A stretch of DNA of 64,000 nt, from contig JAHQRK010000032.1 of the NCBI GenBank assembly GCA_019828595.1, forward strand, positions 186,001 through 250,000. The letters are read 5' to 3'. The notes beneath the pieces are model-generated. The model ran no database searches and was not told where the DNA came from. It saw only the letters and a program-made list of their open reading frames with translations. The translations under genes were made by a program, and so were the position numbers. The number at the start of each line of letters is the position of its first letter. Position 1 is the stretch's first letter. The stretch comes from Aphanomyces cochlioides (lineage: Eukaryota > Oomycota > Saprolegniomycetes > Saprolegniales > Verrucalvaceae). Of this stretch, positions 1 to 10,130 are shown one piece after another.

Positions 1-2
1 GC

Positions 3-86
3 GAAATGGGAAATGAGCAGCTCCTGGAATGTCGCGACAAGGTCGCGGTGATGCACCGACTGTGTACGATTCGTAAGTTTTTTTGA
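3..86 (+). CDS. possible 3' end of an upstream gene
   Basis: An open frame enters from the left edge and stops with TGA at 84-86, giving about 27 residues rich in charged and hydrophobic residues. It could be the C-terminal exon of a gene outside the window. It is too short for any family assignment and may be chance. Confidence 0.22.
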   Translation, partial: EMGNEQLLECRDKVAVMHRLCTIRKFF

Positions 87-140
87 CCTGACAACAAATG
101 CGTCAGTCTAGTCGGTAACAGCTGTGTTGGTTGTGAAGGA

Positions 141-260
141 TATCCGGATACATTATTTTTGACCGGATACATTCGGATAACGAAAATTCACGGATAAAAT
201 TCGAATTATCCGGATTTTGAGTCTGTCTTCCTCATTGGTTAGTTTTGGTTTATCCGGATT
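141..260 (+). promoter_or_regulatory. cluster of TATCCGGATA palindromes upstream of the 1060-aa gene
   Basis: Copies are at 141-150 (perfect palindrome), 207-216 and 251-260, with a half-match (CCGGATAC) near 163. The nearest copy ends 40 bp before the ATG at 300. The same motif recurs upstream of other genes in this window. The regulatory role is inferred from position. Confidence 0.55.
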
Positions 261-299
261 TGGGTTCCATCGCCACAGATCAAAGGAAGCGCGCGCAAG

Positions 300-3200
300 A
301 TGTCTAAGAACGCTCCGTCTTCCGGCCAAGGAAACCGCAAGAAGCGAAAGAATCGCAATCCAAATCCGATTTATGCGCCTCCACAAAGACAAAATGCTAA
401 TGTCGAGCCTAAAGATGGAGAGCCTGCTTCGAAACGCCCGAAATTCAAGAAAGGCGGCGCTTTAGGAACGACAACAAATCCCGAGCCAAAGAGCCAACCG
501 AAGCGCAGTTTGATCAATCAAGCGATCTCTGCTGTTACAGAAGAGGTTCCTGTCAGCAAGAAGAATCGAAAAAAGAAGCGAAAGCTGATTCCAGAAGAAG
601 CACTGCCTTCGGTATCTGCCGCCCCTACTGTCACTAGCCTGGAAGCTCAAATTGAAGCCAGAAAGCGTCGATTTGCAATGGATACGACTGACAATGCACC
701 TAAAACGCCCGAAGTGCTTCCTGGTCCTAGACGTGTCACAAGGTCAGCGAGCAAGTCCGACGACGTTGTGGTTCAACTCCCACCAAGAAAAAAGAAACCT
801 CCCCCTGCATTGAAGTCGCCCCAAGCATCGGTCGAATCGAAACCAACCACAAGTGATGACTCAAAATCTCGCAATGATACCCCCTCACGGAACATTCGCT
901 CGTCGTTGAACACTCTGCAGCATCCTGCATCAGAAAAAGTGCCTGAGACCAAAATGTCCATCGAGAGCAGCGAGACCGTCTCAAATTCACCGCCGAAATC
1001 AAAAGCAAAAACACGAAAGATGAAAAAAAAAGCGCGATTGAGTAACTCTGAGGTCAGTACCCCTGTCAAAAGTCCTGTATTGCCCCACTCGGTCGTTTGG
1101 ATGAAATCAAATGAAGAAAAAGCTGGAAATAAAGTGCAGGTTTCAGAGTCCAGCGATATGCCAGAGACTCTCGAAAATCCAACATCTACCCCAACCTCAA
1201 TATCAAAGTCAGAACAGCAAGATGTACTGGAATCAACTGGACCTCCGAGCGAAATACGTGATGATTCGCTGTCATCAGACAAGGATATTAAACACGAGCC
1301 ATTCCTGCCTAATCTGCCTTCCGAATCGCATAATTCACAAGAAGTCACCTTCGACGAAAAGTTGCAAGACACTCTTTTCGACAGTGATCTTCCATCACCG
1401 TCTACTTTGGCTGAAAATATGGATTCTACCTCTGATGGATGGGAGGTGTCTGCCCTTGGATCCACAGGTCCAAACACTCCTGAATATTCGATATCAGAAC
1501 CTGCAGTGAACGAATCTGTTCCTCAAACAGTGACCTTGACACAAGTTTTTCGCAGTAATGAAGTTGACAGCGCTTTGCCCTCGGCTGAAGTTGAGTCTGC
1601 TTCCCCTGACTCGGCGGCCAAAGATGAAATGAGCAGTGCATCAACTGAAGAAGATGCAATACCGATTGAAGAACAAAACCCACATGAGCTGAACACCCCT
1701 GCAGTCAATGAACCAATCTCAGGAATCCAGTACGAAATATCGGAATCAACTTTTTCAGAAGCTGAACAGCCTGGTGGACAAATGGAGAGCAACCTTAATT
1801 CGAGTCATCCAGTCGTTAAATCACCCCAGCATCCAACTGAATGGACATCATTGGTGTCTGAAAATGACGAAGAGAAATCATTAAACTTGGAACACAGTTC
1901 AACCCAATCTGAAGCCACCGTTGAAGTTGTACCGATAAATGTTGATGTTCACGAGCCTCAGAATGAATCCCACGTGAATGAAGAGAAGCAACTCCATTCC
2001 GTTCAAGAAACATCGAAACTTATGGTCCAAGATTTTGTAGGTTCACTAGAAACGCAACGTCAGAGAGACGATTATCCGACAGATGAAGACGAGATTCCCA
2101 ATCTACTACATGACCCTCAGTCCGAACCGAAAGTAGACATCACAGAGAGTGTCAATGAATCGTTCTCAGCAAATTTGTCGCCCGATTTGCGCGAAACTTA
2201 CGATACACTTTCTGAGCCAAGTTCACCGGATGCCTCATTTGAAGAATCTATTTCGGTGGCGGACACAATGAGTGAAAATCAAAGCAACCATTCGATGGAT
2301 GCTTCACCAGCGCACGTGCCGTCATCTTTCACTGACGCACCGACTATTAGAACTCCCCGAAATCATATTTCGAGCCCAGTCAAAAAGCCCAAGGAGCCAA
2401 ATCCCTCAGAAGAAGTTCATGCAGAAAGTTCAATCGACGATGTGCTCGATGAATTGAACCCCTCTCCTGGGTCCGAAACACCACAGACTTCAGTTGTTCC
2501 GTTATCTGAGTCCTCAGTGGAAAAGTCACTTCTGGCACCGGAACTTCAGACATCGCAAATGCAGACTATTCCAATTGCAAAGTCACCAAGCACAGTTACC
2601 CCAAGTATTTCCGCTGCAAAACCACTAATCAACGAAACATCTTTGGATATGACAATAACCAGTACTCCGGAACGCCCCGCAGCAGATACCCCAGTGGTAG
2701 CAAATGTTGAAACTGACTCCATTGCAGTGTCTGATACAAGCCCAAACTTGGCCACTATTGGCAAACCATCAAGAGAAGAGACATTTGTAAGAGCTACCAT
2801 ATCGCAAGCTCTCCCTTCCAGCGCCACCGCCCCCGCAAAGCCTCTGCCTGCTACCGAAGTTCAATTCTCCACTGGTATTCTCTCTGTTTCTCACCCGCCA
2901 CCTGCGTTGTTTTCAAGCCCACCTAAGATGAAGACTCATGATTCCTCAGAAGCACAACTTTCTTCCTCTCCATGGAGCATTTCATTTGGTACAGCCCCAA
3001 GCTCAACGAACCAACTCGTTAATTGCTCACCATTGAGCTCATGGTTCTTATCAAACGGTCAAGTCAACTTCATTCGACAGTCGAATGCTTTTTCGGCCAA
3101 CTTGAAATCGAATAAGTCAGCACAAAGTCCCGAGATGTCAACCGCAGAGAAGGACTTCTATTCATCTTTGGCGAAGAATCATTGGCGTACTTGGTGGCGA

Positions 3201-3482
3201 TCCAAATCCGACACTGTCATCAATTCGGTGCTTGATCCTCCTCTCCCCAACTTGCCTCAACAAGTAGTCGAAACAGTCGAAGCGGTCAACCCAACACCTG
3301 CTAACTCGTCGTCGAACCAAAGGCAGCACTCCGAGTCATCGTTTGGCACGATGATGGAGGCTCTTCGTCGTGAGAGAGAGGCTTCATCAAAATTTGAGCA
3401 GCAGATGCTTCAAGTCTTGCAAGGCAAGACCATGACAGGCCAGGCGTTCGAAGACGCCTATCGCAGTATTCTAGAGCAATAA
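300..3482 (+). CDS. large disordered Ser/Thr/Pro/Glu-rich protein, unknown function
   Basis: A single open frame of 1060 codons starts at the first ATG after a motif-rich promoter. The N-terminal 200 residues are very basic, with clusters such as KKNRKKKRK that resemble nuclear localisation signals. Residues about 200-900 are acidic, low-complexity and rich in S, E, P and T, with no predicted fold. The C-terminal 100 residues look more ordered: an EKDFYSSLAKNHWRTWW segment, then a charged helix ending with an FEDAYRSILEQ-like tail. I do not recognise a family. The composition suggests a nuclear scaffold or chromatin-associated protein. No introns are needed. The neighbouring LAMTOR5-like gene is convergent. 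Confidence 0.8.
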   Translation: MSKNAPSSGQGNRKKRKNRNPNPIYAPPQRQNANVEPKDGEPASKRPKFKKGGALGTTTNPEPKSQPKRSLINQAISAVTEEVPVSKKNRKKKRKLIPEEALPSVSAAPTVTSLEAQIEARKRRFAMDTTDNAPKTPEVLPGPRRVTRSASKSDDVVVQLPPRKKKPPPALKSPQASVESKPTTSDDSKSRNDTPSRNIRSSLNTLQHPASEKVPETKMSIESSETVSNSPPKSKAKTRKMKKKARLSNSEVSTPVKSPVLPHSVVWMKSNEEKAGNKVQVSESSDMPETLENPTSTPTSISKSEQQDVLESTGPPSEIRDDSLSSDKDIKHEPFLPNLPSESHNSQEVTFDEKLQDTLFDSDLPSPSTLAENMDSTSDGWEVSALGSTGPNTPEYSISEPAVNESVPQTVTLTQVFRSNEVDSALPSAEVESASPDSAAKDEMSSASTEEDAIPIEEQNPHELNTPAVNEPISGIQYEISESTFSEAEQPGGQMESNLNSSHPVVKSPQHPTEWTSLVSENDEEKSLNLEHSSTQSEATVEVVPINVDVHEPQNESHVNEEKQLHSVQETSKLMVQDFVGSLETQRQRDDYPTDEDEIPNLLHDPQSEPKVDITESVNESFSANLSPDLRETYDTLSEPSSPDASFEESISVADTMSENQSNHSMDASPAHVPSSFTDAPTIRTPRNHISSPVKKPKEPNPSEEVHAESSIDDVLDELNPSPGSETPQTSVVPLSESSVEKSLLAPELQTSQMQTIPIAKSPSTVTPSISAAKPLINETSLDMTITSTPERPAADTPVVANVETDSIAVSDTSPNLATIGKPSREETFVRATISQALPSSATAPAKPLPATEVQFSTGILSVSHPPPALFSSPPKMKTHDSSEAQLSSSPWSISFGTAPSSTNQLVNCSPLSSWFLSNGQVNFIRQSNAFSANLKSNKSAQSPEMSTAEKDFYSSLAKNHWRTWWRSKSDTVINSVLDPPLPNLPQQVVETVEAVNPTPANSSSNQRQHSESSFGTMMEALRREREASSKFEQQMLQVLQGKTMTGQAFEDAYRSILEQ

Positions 3483-3618
3483 ATTTCTATTCCAAGCAAC
3501 AGATGTGCAGTATTCCATTGAAGCTACCATATTCAGCAATGCGTGTTCCATCATTGCATGATCGACAATACAAAATCTCATTGTATGGATGAACTTACGT
3601 CATATCTATCGATCATTC

Positions 3619-3950
3619 TTATGAGTCAATTGCGTCGACGTCCTTGCTAGTTGAGACAGCGAAAACAGTTCCATCGCTTTGCTTCTGGACGACCACACGT
3701 CGTTTGGTTGTTTCTAGTCGAAGGATAGGCGTTGAGTCTTCCGGTCCTAACGCTTGAGCACGAGAGATGAGGACGTTCAGAGCTCCAAAACCAGATCGCA
3801 CGCCTTGAAAGTCGCCTTGAGAGCCCAATAAGAGACCTTGCGCGTCATTCCATACGACACCAGTGACACCATCTTGCCCCACTCTACGTACAAATGATAT
3901 CCTTCATCTCGACCGCCTTACATGGATTCCAACGCGCTCGTCAAAGTCAT
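3619..3950 (-). CDS. LAMTOR5: LAMTOR5 (HBXIP)-like Ragulator subunit
   Basis: Two exons, 3922-3950 and 3619-3883, are separated by a 38-nt GT-AG intron and encode 97 residues (human LAMTOR5 has about 91). The protein follows the LAMTOR5 roadblock pattern: a GVVWNDAQGLLLGSQG strand-turn-helix, a long helix with AL..L...A, then LRLETTKRRVVVQKQ and a hydrophobic final strand. In animals and yeast-like systems LAMTOR5 is one of five roadblock/longin-type subunits of Ragulator, which anchors Rag GTPases to the lysosome/vacuole for TORC1 signalling. The joint codon ATA (I) restores a continuous domain. A TATCCGGATA motif lies 55 bp upstream. Assignment is by recall of the family pattern, without a search. 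Confidence 0.72.
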
Positions 3951-4004
3951 CTCGGCTGATTCCTGAAAAAATGGAGGAGGACAATATCCGGGCAGTTTAT
4001 TGAT

Positions 4005-4014
4005 TATCCGGATA
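4005..4014 (-). promoter_or_regulatory. TATCCGGATA palindrome upstream of LAMTOR5-like gene
   Basis: A perfect palindrome 55 bp upstream of the start codon at 3950. An imperfect copy (TATCCGGGCA) precedes it near 3985. Confidence 0.5.
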
Positions 4015-6039
4015 GTCTCCTACAAAAATCAAACGAGAAAGGCACAGCAAATGAGGCAGCTCTTCCAGGCAAAGACGAATTGGTGTGCCTTTGAAGTAAA
4101 CGCTGGAATATTGCCCATGGGAAAAGCCTAGAATAGTCTGAAGTTGTAGAGTGCCATATCCTGCCATTGTCTTTCATATTAACTTCAATCCTGGAATTGA
4201 TGAGAAATTGAAAAAATTATACTTGATTTATGTATATACAGGCAGATATTGGTGGACGAAAGTGATAAAACGGCCAAGGGTGCATCCATCAGGAGGGGTG
4301 TCACTTTTGCCGACCAGAGAATCCATGATATCACATTTAAAAAATTTCCCCGTCGTCAAACAATCATGATTAACTATACTTCGGTGTGGGATCATCGAGA
4401 TGGTCGGATATCATTTTAACTTGATTAAAGTATTGTATATATTAGTCAAGCTTAATTTATTTTTATCCAATCAAAGTTCTATAATGCCATGTGGTATCCT
4501 CCAATCAGTTTACTTACTAACAATCTGAGCGACTGTGGACCACAGTCACGTGAATGAACCGCTATAGTGCATTGGAGATGATTTTTGCGAACACGTTCTT
4601 TTGGCGAATTTCATGGCGCGAAGGGATTTCCACGAGAGAAAGACGAGATTGAGATTTCTGGGCTCCAGGAGCCTAGTAGCGGGTGTTCTTTGGCCAGTCT
4701 GGCACCAAAAGTAGTCTTCAATGCCATCTGTAGCGATGGAAGAGGTCGTCGTCTTCACTCTAGTTGCAAGTTTGATTATAATTTTGAACAAAGTTGTGCA
4801 GTGTATTTTTACGGGATGAAGTCTCCAGGCTGAGCACAAGAATCTGCCATGCCCTAAGGGCTCCATCCACTGTCATGTCATTGTCAGTAATGTTTGGCCC
4901 TGTGATGAAGTCAATTGCGGATACTACAGTAGAGGAAACGTAGGAAGGCGAACGCAGGTTGCTCCCTGTTGAGGCTGTTTTTTTAGACCTAGAGCTCACC
5001 TGTTGGTTAATTTAGTTATATATTTTCATCCAATCAAATGATAGACGACCAGAGTATCCATGATATCACGGATTCAGAAAACTCTGGTCGTCCGGTCGTA
5101 TATGGGGTTTCGTGATATCACATTTCAGAAACCCTCCCGCCGGCCCGCTCAATGCGGGATCATGTCAGACAGATTTATACTTGAAGTTTGTATAAGTGAC
5201 ACCCCTCCTCATCCATCCACCTGAGAGGTCGCTCGATGGAGAAGACTCCCAGGTTGGGAAGAAAGATCTCTGAGAACGAAGAGGAATCAGTCCTTGGAAC
5301 GAGTGAACGATGAGAGTGGAAAGCATACAAGCATCATCGTATTTAGCGACGCAATATGACTAACAGTGGTGGAAAGCATCGAGGGGACTTCAACAAAAAA
5401 TATCATATTTTAGGTAAGGTGCAACTTTGAACCAAAATATCCAGTTCTGACGTACCTGTGACAGAGTATACGTAGTTAATATAAATATTCGAATGTTATT
5501 CATATTTGAAGGTTCAAACGATGGTCCCAAGTCCTTCTTAACCACTTAAGCGGTCACCAGGCACATGAATATCGTTGTTTATCGGATAAATGCATTATCA
5601 GTCTTTTTAATTCATGGATATGGAATTGAATAAACGTATTTTATTGCATATTCGTTCTCTCAATTATCGTCCATCATTTGCAAAATCAAAATAATCGAAT
5701 ATGAGAGACTTCGATCATCCAACTAATTTTTCTTGAACCTCTTGAAAAATTATGTGATCAGTTTTGTCAAATAATTTCAATTAAACAGGTAATAGAATAT
5801 AAGGATGAAAAATGAATATCACTCTCGACTATGTTTCATCGTTTCTTGTAATCTATGTGGTTTTAAAGGATTGTATTCATACAGTCGTTATCACCAGAAA
5901 AAACTGCATAGGAAAACTGTTCTTATTTGTTCCAGAATGTAATTTATTGGGTCAAAACATAATAAGTCCCCTCGACGCTTTCCACCACTGTAAGTTCTAT
6001 GTATACTACTGTACACTAGCAACACTAGCAAATGTCGAA
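4015..6039. other. AT-rich intergenic region with no convincing gene
   Basis: Only short overlapping frames without family resemblance occur. The region holds CCAATCAAA boxes near 4463 and 5029, two hairpins (5044-5134) and an inverted match GAGGGGTGTCAC/GTGACACCCCTC (about 4292-4304 and 5196-5208). The inverted match could bound an old foldback element of roughly 0.9 kb. No protein-coding claim is made. Confidence 0.5.
5044..5134. repeat. two adjacent hairpins sharing TGATATCA loops
   Basis: Hairpin 1 pairs 5044-5055 (GACGACCAGAGT) with 5081-5092, a perfect 12-bp stem. Hairpin 2 pairs 5105-5111 (GGGTTTC) with 5128-5134. Both loops carry the palindrome TGATATCA. A third TGATATCA beside a GACCAGAG half-stem lies near 4313-4340. 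The function is unknown. Confidence 0.55.
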
Positions 6040-6801
6040 TTAAGGCTGAGTTTGCAAGGCAGCGGCCACAGGAGCCGAGGCCACGTCCTTGTAGAGGGCA
6101 ATGACTTGGGCGGTGGGCGCAATGATAAAAGCAACCGAGCCAACGACAAAGTAGTTGGTACTGTAGATCAAGTTGGAAGAGGCCAAGTCGGCGTCTTCGA
6201 CAAACAAAAACTTGGGCAAAAAGTAGTAGCTGCCGACGATGAAGAGAATGTTGCCAACCATGTTGAAGACGGCGCACGTGGTCCAGAGGCCAAAGATCGC
6301 TTGCTTTTCGCGAATCATGCGAGGCACGTCAATAAGAATGGCATATGAAAAGATGGAGCAGCCAGCAATGAAGAGGTAGCAGCCCAACGATGGATTTTCG
6401 TTGTAGTATTTTGGCAGAAAGTAGACACCACCATAGACAAAGCAAACGGATCCCAAGACGTTGCTCACAGCCATCATCATGGGGAGGAAGCGGTTGAAAT
6501 CCGAGCCTTCTTTATGCGCATAGCGTGCATTCCACACTTCGATGAGACTTCCCGATTGAAACATGATACAGCCAAAGACAAAGAGCCAGCCACCAATGAG
6601 CGCACCTTCGCCAGGGATATCGTAGATGTTGGCGTATCGTGGATAAAACAGGATCGAGCCAAAGAGGAAGAGCCATCCGCCAATCCAGTAGAGCACGCCG
6701 GACGTCTTGAACGTCACGTGGAAGAGACGCTGGGCGACACTCAACGACGACTCAGGGCCGATTGTTTGATACGCGTTGTCCTTGATGTCGTTCACGCTCA
6801 T
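6040..6801 (-). CDS. six-TM membrane protein with YrhK-like repeats
   Basis: 253 residues when started at the ATG at 6801. The frame stays open upstream to about 7203, but that extension is Cys/Arg-rich and unlike a conserved N-terminus, so the shorter start is preferred. The protein has three copies of a two-helix unit. Each has a glycine-rich helix of the form G-x2-LF-x2-GS-x2-F-x-P, for example GGWLFLFGSILFYP, LGSVCFVYGGVYFLP and VGNILFIVGSYYFLP. This resembles the YrhK domain, a small two-TM module of unknown function common in oomycete and bacterial membrane proteins. The short N-terminus is probably cytosolic. No enzymatic motif is visible. The gene is intronless as modelled. Confidence 0.68.
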   Translation of the reverse strand: MSVNDIKDNAYQTIGPESSLSVAQRLFHVTFKTSGVLYWIGGWLFLFGSILFYPRYANIYDIPGEGALIGGWLFVFGCIMFQSGSLIEVWNARYAHKEGSDFNRFLPMMMAVSNVLGSVCFVYGGVYFLPKYYNENPSLGCYLFIAGCSIFSYAILIDVPRMIREKQAIFGLWTTCAVFNMVGNILFIVGSYYFLPKFLFVEDADLASSNLIYSTNYFVVGSVAFIIAPTAQVIALYKDVASAPVAAALQTQP

Positions 6802-8039
6802 CTCGGCTTGGAAAGTTGGCGAATGAAGCGTACGTTCGTCCTCTAGGAGCACACATATGACTTGGTGGCTCTCTCCACCATTGCCTGACCAGCTGCCCAA
6901 AGTTACATATTTGCACTGTAATGTGTGACGTATACAAAAATCAAGTGAAACTCCTTCGAAAAAAGAATCCGGCTGGCCGATATCTACCCAAAACCCCATA
7001 TAATTGACATAGGACAACTCGACGATCAATAAAAAGAACGCAGCAAGATGAGAGGTGCGGCTCACAACAGTCACGATCAAGATAGCAAAGAATCTTTTTC
7101 TCTGGCGAAAGCTGCTTGCGCAAAGGAGAAGAATTGAAAATCTGGTCGAATTCTTTTTGGCCACCAACGCAATCTGTGGCAAGTCATTCCTCCATCTGGT
7201 CATCTGAAATTTTTTATTTCACTCAATTTGGTGTCTCGCCCATCTCGAATATTCAAAATAGTGTTCAAAAGTATACAAAAAACAAAGATAAAACTGAGAC
7301 TATCATAGCTCAAATGGACTGGATCTGCACATTGAGTCAAACTATATCAATTATCGGGCTAATTTGACGCTTTTTTAAGGTTGAAACATGACGAAATGGT
7401 CAATATATATGGAATATTTAGGATTGAGAGATATTTTGAACGAGTAGACAAGGGGTGGAATTGCCAGACAGACAGTCGGGCAGATACCAAGGAAGACAAC
7501 ATGTGCGAACAAATTGGTGGCAATGTGCTCCAGCTGGTTCAAGGGATCGAGACGAGAAAGGACTGCGTAGAGTGTAATGACTCATTACCACTCGTCCAAA
7601 CCGCGATTTTGACTCCAAATGAGTCATATGCCTCGACGGGAGTAAGCCACGGATGGTGGTTTCACATCCCTGTTCAAGTCTGCGAGAAAACCGCGGAAAA
7701 GCTTGACTTCAAATTTCTTGGACGCCAATGGATGACCGGCTGACCGAGTAGTAGCCACTCGAAAACTTGAAGTCATACTTTGCGTGGTCGCTGATTCTCG
7801 CTTGACTGTTGTGAGGTGTCTGTCCTCTCTGTCATCATCACGACGCCAGGTTGCTCCCTCTCGCTGACTTGGTGCATAAACTCGAACGTCTCTGCACCTT
7901 GAAATGCAGTCTCTACAGTAGAAGAATGACGTGGCCATGGAGTTTGCCGTGGTAATGTGGTCGGTGAATCACAAGAATGTGTTGGATTTTGACGTTACAA
8001 GCAAACAAATTGCAAGAGTACGACACGGTGGCAGCGCTA
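6802..8039. other. intergenic region, no supported gene
   Basis: Several frames of 60-120 codons occur on both strands around 7381-7938. They overlap each other, lack family resemblance and have no clear start context. Nothing else was recognised. Confidence 0.4.
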
Positions 8040-8841
8040 CTACATGCAGACCCAAACCATTTCTTCACTCATTGAGGTTTCCATAGTCGTTTGTGCTTGT
8101 GTGGTTGGTGCTCCAGTGGTTGTCTCGGCTTTGGCATCTTTCCCTTCGGCCAATGGCTCCAGGATCAACGATCGCTTTCGCTTCCTGCATTATTTCAGGC
8201 ATCATTCGACTGGCGTCTTTGATCTAATCTTACCGCTCATGGTGTGGTGCTTCAACTGTTGAAGTGGGCTTTTCGTCAGAGATCTGCTTGACACCTCTGG
8301 AGCGACCGCGTCGAGGGCTCTTCGTTGGAGGCGGCAACGCTGTTACCTTCGGTACTCCTGCGTCGTCCGCTGGCTGGTTCGTGTCCTTTCTTTGCGAACG
8401 AGAGCTCGTGTCAACCTTGACAGGAGGATTTGGGCCTACTGCCGACCGCGGTGTCTTGAGCCCAACAGTTCCTCGTGGCTTCTTTGCAGGTTGCTCCGTT
8501 GCTTGTGTCGGGGGATTTAATAGACCTTTCGAAAGTGTCTGCTTGTCGTTCACTGCATTCCCAGGCGGTACATCGTTTCCCTGAGGAGTCTGAGGAGCGG
8601 GGGTTTTCGTCTCCGTGGTTTTGTTCGTCGAGGATGGTATTTGGTTGCGTGTTGTAGGGACAAGAGCTCGTTGTGATTTCTTCGGAATTGGCTCGTTATC
8701 TGCAGCAGCCACTTGCTTGTGGTTCTGAAAGGTGTTGCGTGGGTTTAGATGCAAATGAGCGGGCATCGGCAGAGGCAACGGCGTAGCGTCCAGCGCTGTT
8801 GTGTTCGAAGCGCTGCCAGGAGTACCGCCTGGAGGATTCAT
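8040..8841 (-). CDS. disordered Pro/Thr/Lys-rich hypothetical protein
   Basis: Two exons, 8234-8841 and 8040-8184, are joined across a 49-nt GT-AG intron (GTAAG...GCAG) and encode 250 residues. The first exon is proline-, threonine- and lysine-rich (TPAPQTPQG, PPTKSPRRGRSRG) and looks intrinsically disordered. The spliced joint gives a basic ERKRKRS stretch followed by an acidic-to-neutral tail. No domain is recognised; basic clusters suggest nuclear location. The intron is inferred because the frame otherwise stops immediately after the donor and the downstream exon stays open for 48 codons. Start upstream of 8841 cannot be excluded. Confidence 0.5.
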
Positions 8842-9006
8842 TCGTCGCCCGTGGAAATCTCTCTACTGATAGTGCAGTTGCCCAACATGTCCAACGTCTC
8901 GTCCCATTACGAGACCAAAGACTGTCTAACTGATTTATCGTAAGTCTTTAAATCAGGATAACTTTTAAGGCCATAAAGGTTAATAGAGGTAACATTAGCC
9001 ATTATG

Positions 9007-9687
9007 CTAATCGCCAGCACGACGCATACCCCCCAAGGCACAGAGAAGGGCAATGAAAAACGACACCGCAGCGAGGACTTCCAGCACAAAGCCAGCGCCG
9101 TACGAGGTATTCTGGGGGGAACCATGCGCCCACATGGCCAAGGCGACCACCGTGCACACAAAGCTAATCAAAATGAGAAACGCAGACGTTCCCAACGTAA
9201 CGCGCTGCGTCGCAATGGTAAAACAATACTGCGCCAGCAGAAGAAGAGTTGCCAGTGCAGCTACCACTGGGGCAATAACGGCTAGGACAAGAGTCCCGCG
9301 CCCAGCGCGGCCACAAGACGTCTCAGCAAATGTTGGACCAGATTCCGACGATGCCATTGCCATCAAATCTTGATTGGCATGGCTTTGGCGATCCAAATTA
9401 GTCATCGCTGGACGAAAGGCAAAGGTAGAGCTGTTGACAAAGAAAACGCTGTCCGTGGGGGAGTGAAATTTGAAACACTTGGACACACCACCAGTTTCAT
9501 TCGTCCCGGTAATACAAAAACCCCAAGGTCCTGCACTAATATTCGCCCCTTGGATCGGTCCACTGGCTTCTTGCAGAGCTTGCGGTTGTTGCTGCGGTTG
9601 AGATCCAGCAGACCACGACGAGAGCGACACACCGACAATTGACAAGACCAGCCCGAGAAGGCAGAACAATGTCGCACAGATCGACAT
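9007..9687 (-). CDS. four-TM claudin/SUR7-like membrane protein
   Basis: 226 residues in one exon. TM1 lies at residues about 4-25 (LFCLLGLVLSIVGVSLSSW). An extracellular loop of about 100 residues follows, with PWGFC and several Cys. TM2-TM4 lie at about 130-155, 165-190 and 197-220. This topology (TM1, a large Cys-containing loop, then three clustered TMs) matches the broad PMP22/claudin/SUR7 tetraspan superfamily. The loop lacks the exact claudin W-GLW-C-C signature, so only a fold-level resemblance is claimed. It is probably plasma-membrane located. It is divergent from a small + strand frame starting 118 bp away. Confidence 0.6.
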   Translation of the reverse strand: MSICATLFCLLGLVLSIVGVSLSSWSAGSQPQQQPQALQEASGPIQGANISAGPWGFCITGTNETGGVSKCFKFHSPTDSVFFVNSSTFAFRPAMTNLDRQSHANQDLMAMASSESGPTFAETSCGRAGRGTLVLAVIAPVVAALATLLLLAQYCFTIATQRVTLGTSAFLILISFVCTVVALAMWAHGSPQNTSYGAGFVLEVLAAVSFFIALLCALGGMRRAGD

Positions 9688-9804
9688 GGGGGCAATCGGA
9701 CTGAATCAAAATTGAATCGATTTGGTCTCAACGACTTGATTCGGCAGTTGGGCAGAAATTGTTGACTGGTTTCGACTTGTCAGTTGGCAATTTTTGTCGT
9801 TGGG

Positions 9805-10017
9805 ATGGAGTCGAAAGAAGCGCCAGCGCGAGGTCACCCTTCGCAAGAGAATGCCAACGCTACTGGAAGCACTGAGCATCACAGTGAAAATATTCGTAAC
9901 TTACCAGATTCAACAAAGCGCGATCTTGAAGTAATGGCCAGCGAAATTGCGAATCTAGAAGCCAAATACACGAAGAACCCGGCGCCAGCGCCAGACTCGA
10001 CACCGGAATTTTCGTAG
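9805..10017 (+). CDS. small hypothetical protein (70 aa)
   Basis: Starting at ATG 9805, the frame encodes a hydrophilic 70-residue protein. It has a central amphipathic helix (STKRDLEVMASEIANLEAKY) followed by an Ala/Pro-rich tail. The composition looks protein-like rather than random, and it lies divergently from the tetraspan gene. No family is recognised. Confidence 0.35.
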   Translation: MESKEAPARGHPSQENANATGSTEHHSENIRNLPDSTKRDLEVMASEIANLEAKYTKNPAPAPDSTPEFS

Positions 10018-10130
10018 TATTGGAGGTGATTCATGACATCGTTCCACTTTAAAACAAATGATTCCACATTGTGTCATGGGGTCAAGAGAAGTTGGGAGAT
10101 AAAGTGGAGCTTGTTAACGAAGTTACTCAC

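Noticed and set aside
773..1477. 234-codon antisense frame within the 1060-aa gene
   Set aside because: It is the mirror of a Ser/Asp-rich low-complexity coding region, which avoids stops on the opposite strand.
6802..7203. N-terminal extension of the YrhK-like protein to 387 residues
   Set aside because: The extension is Cys/Arg/Phe-rich and unlike the rest; the in-frame ATG at 6801 gives a compact repeat protein. Openness is probably chance.
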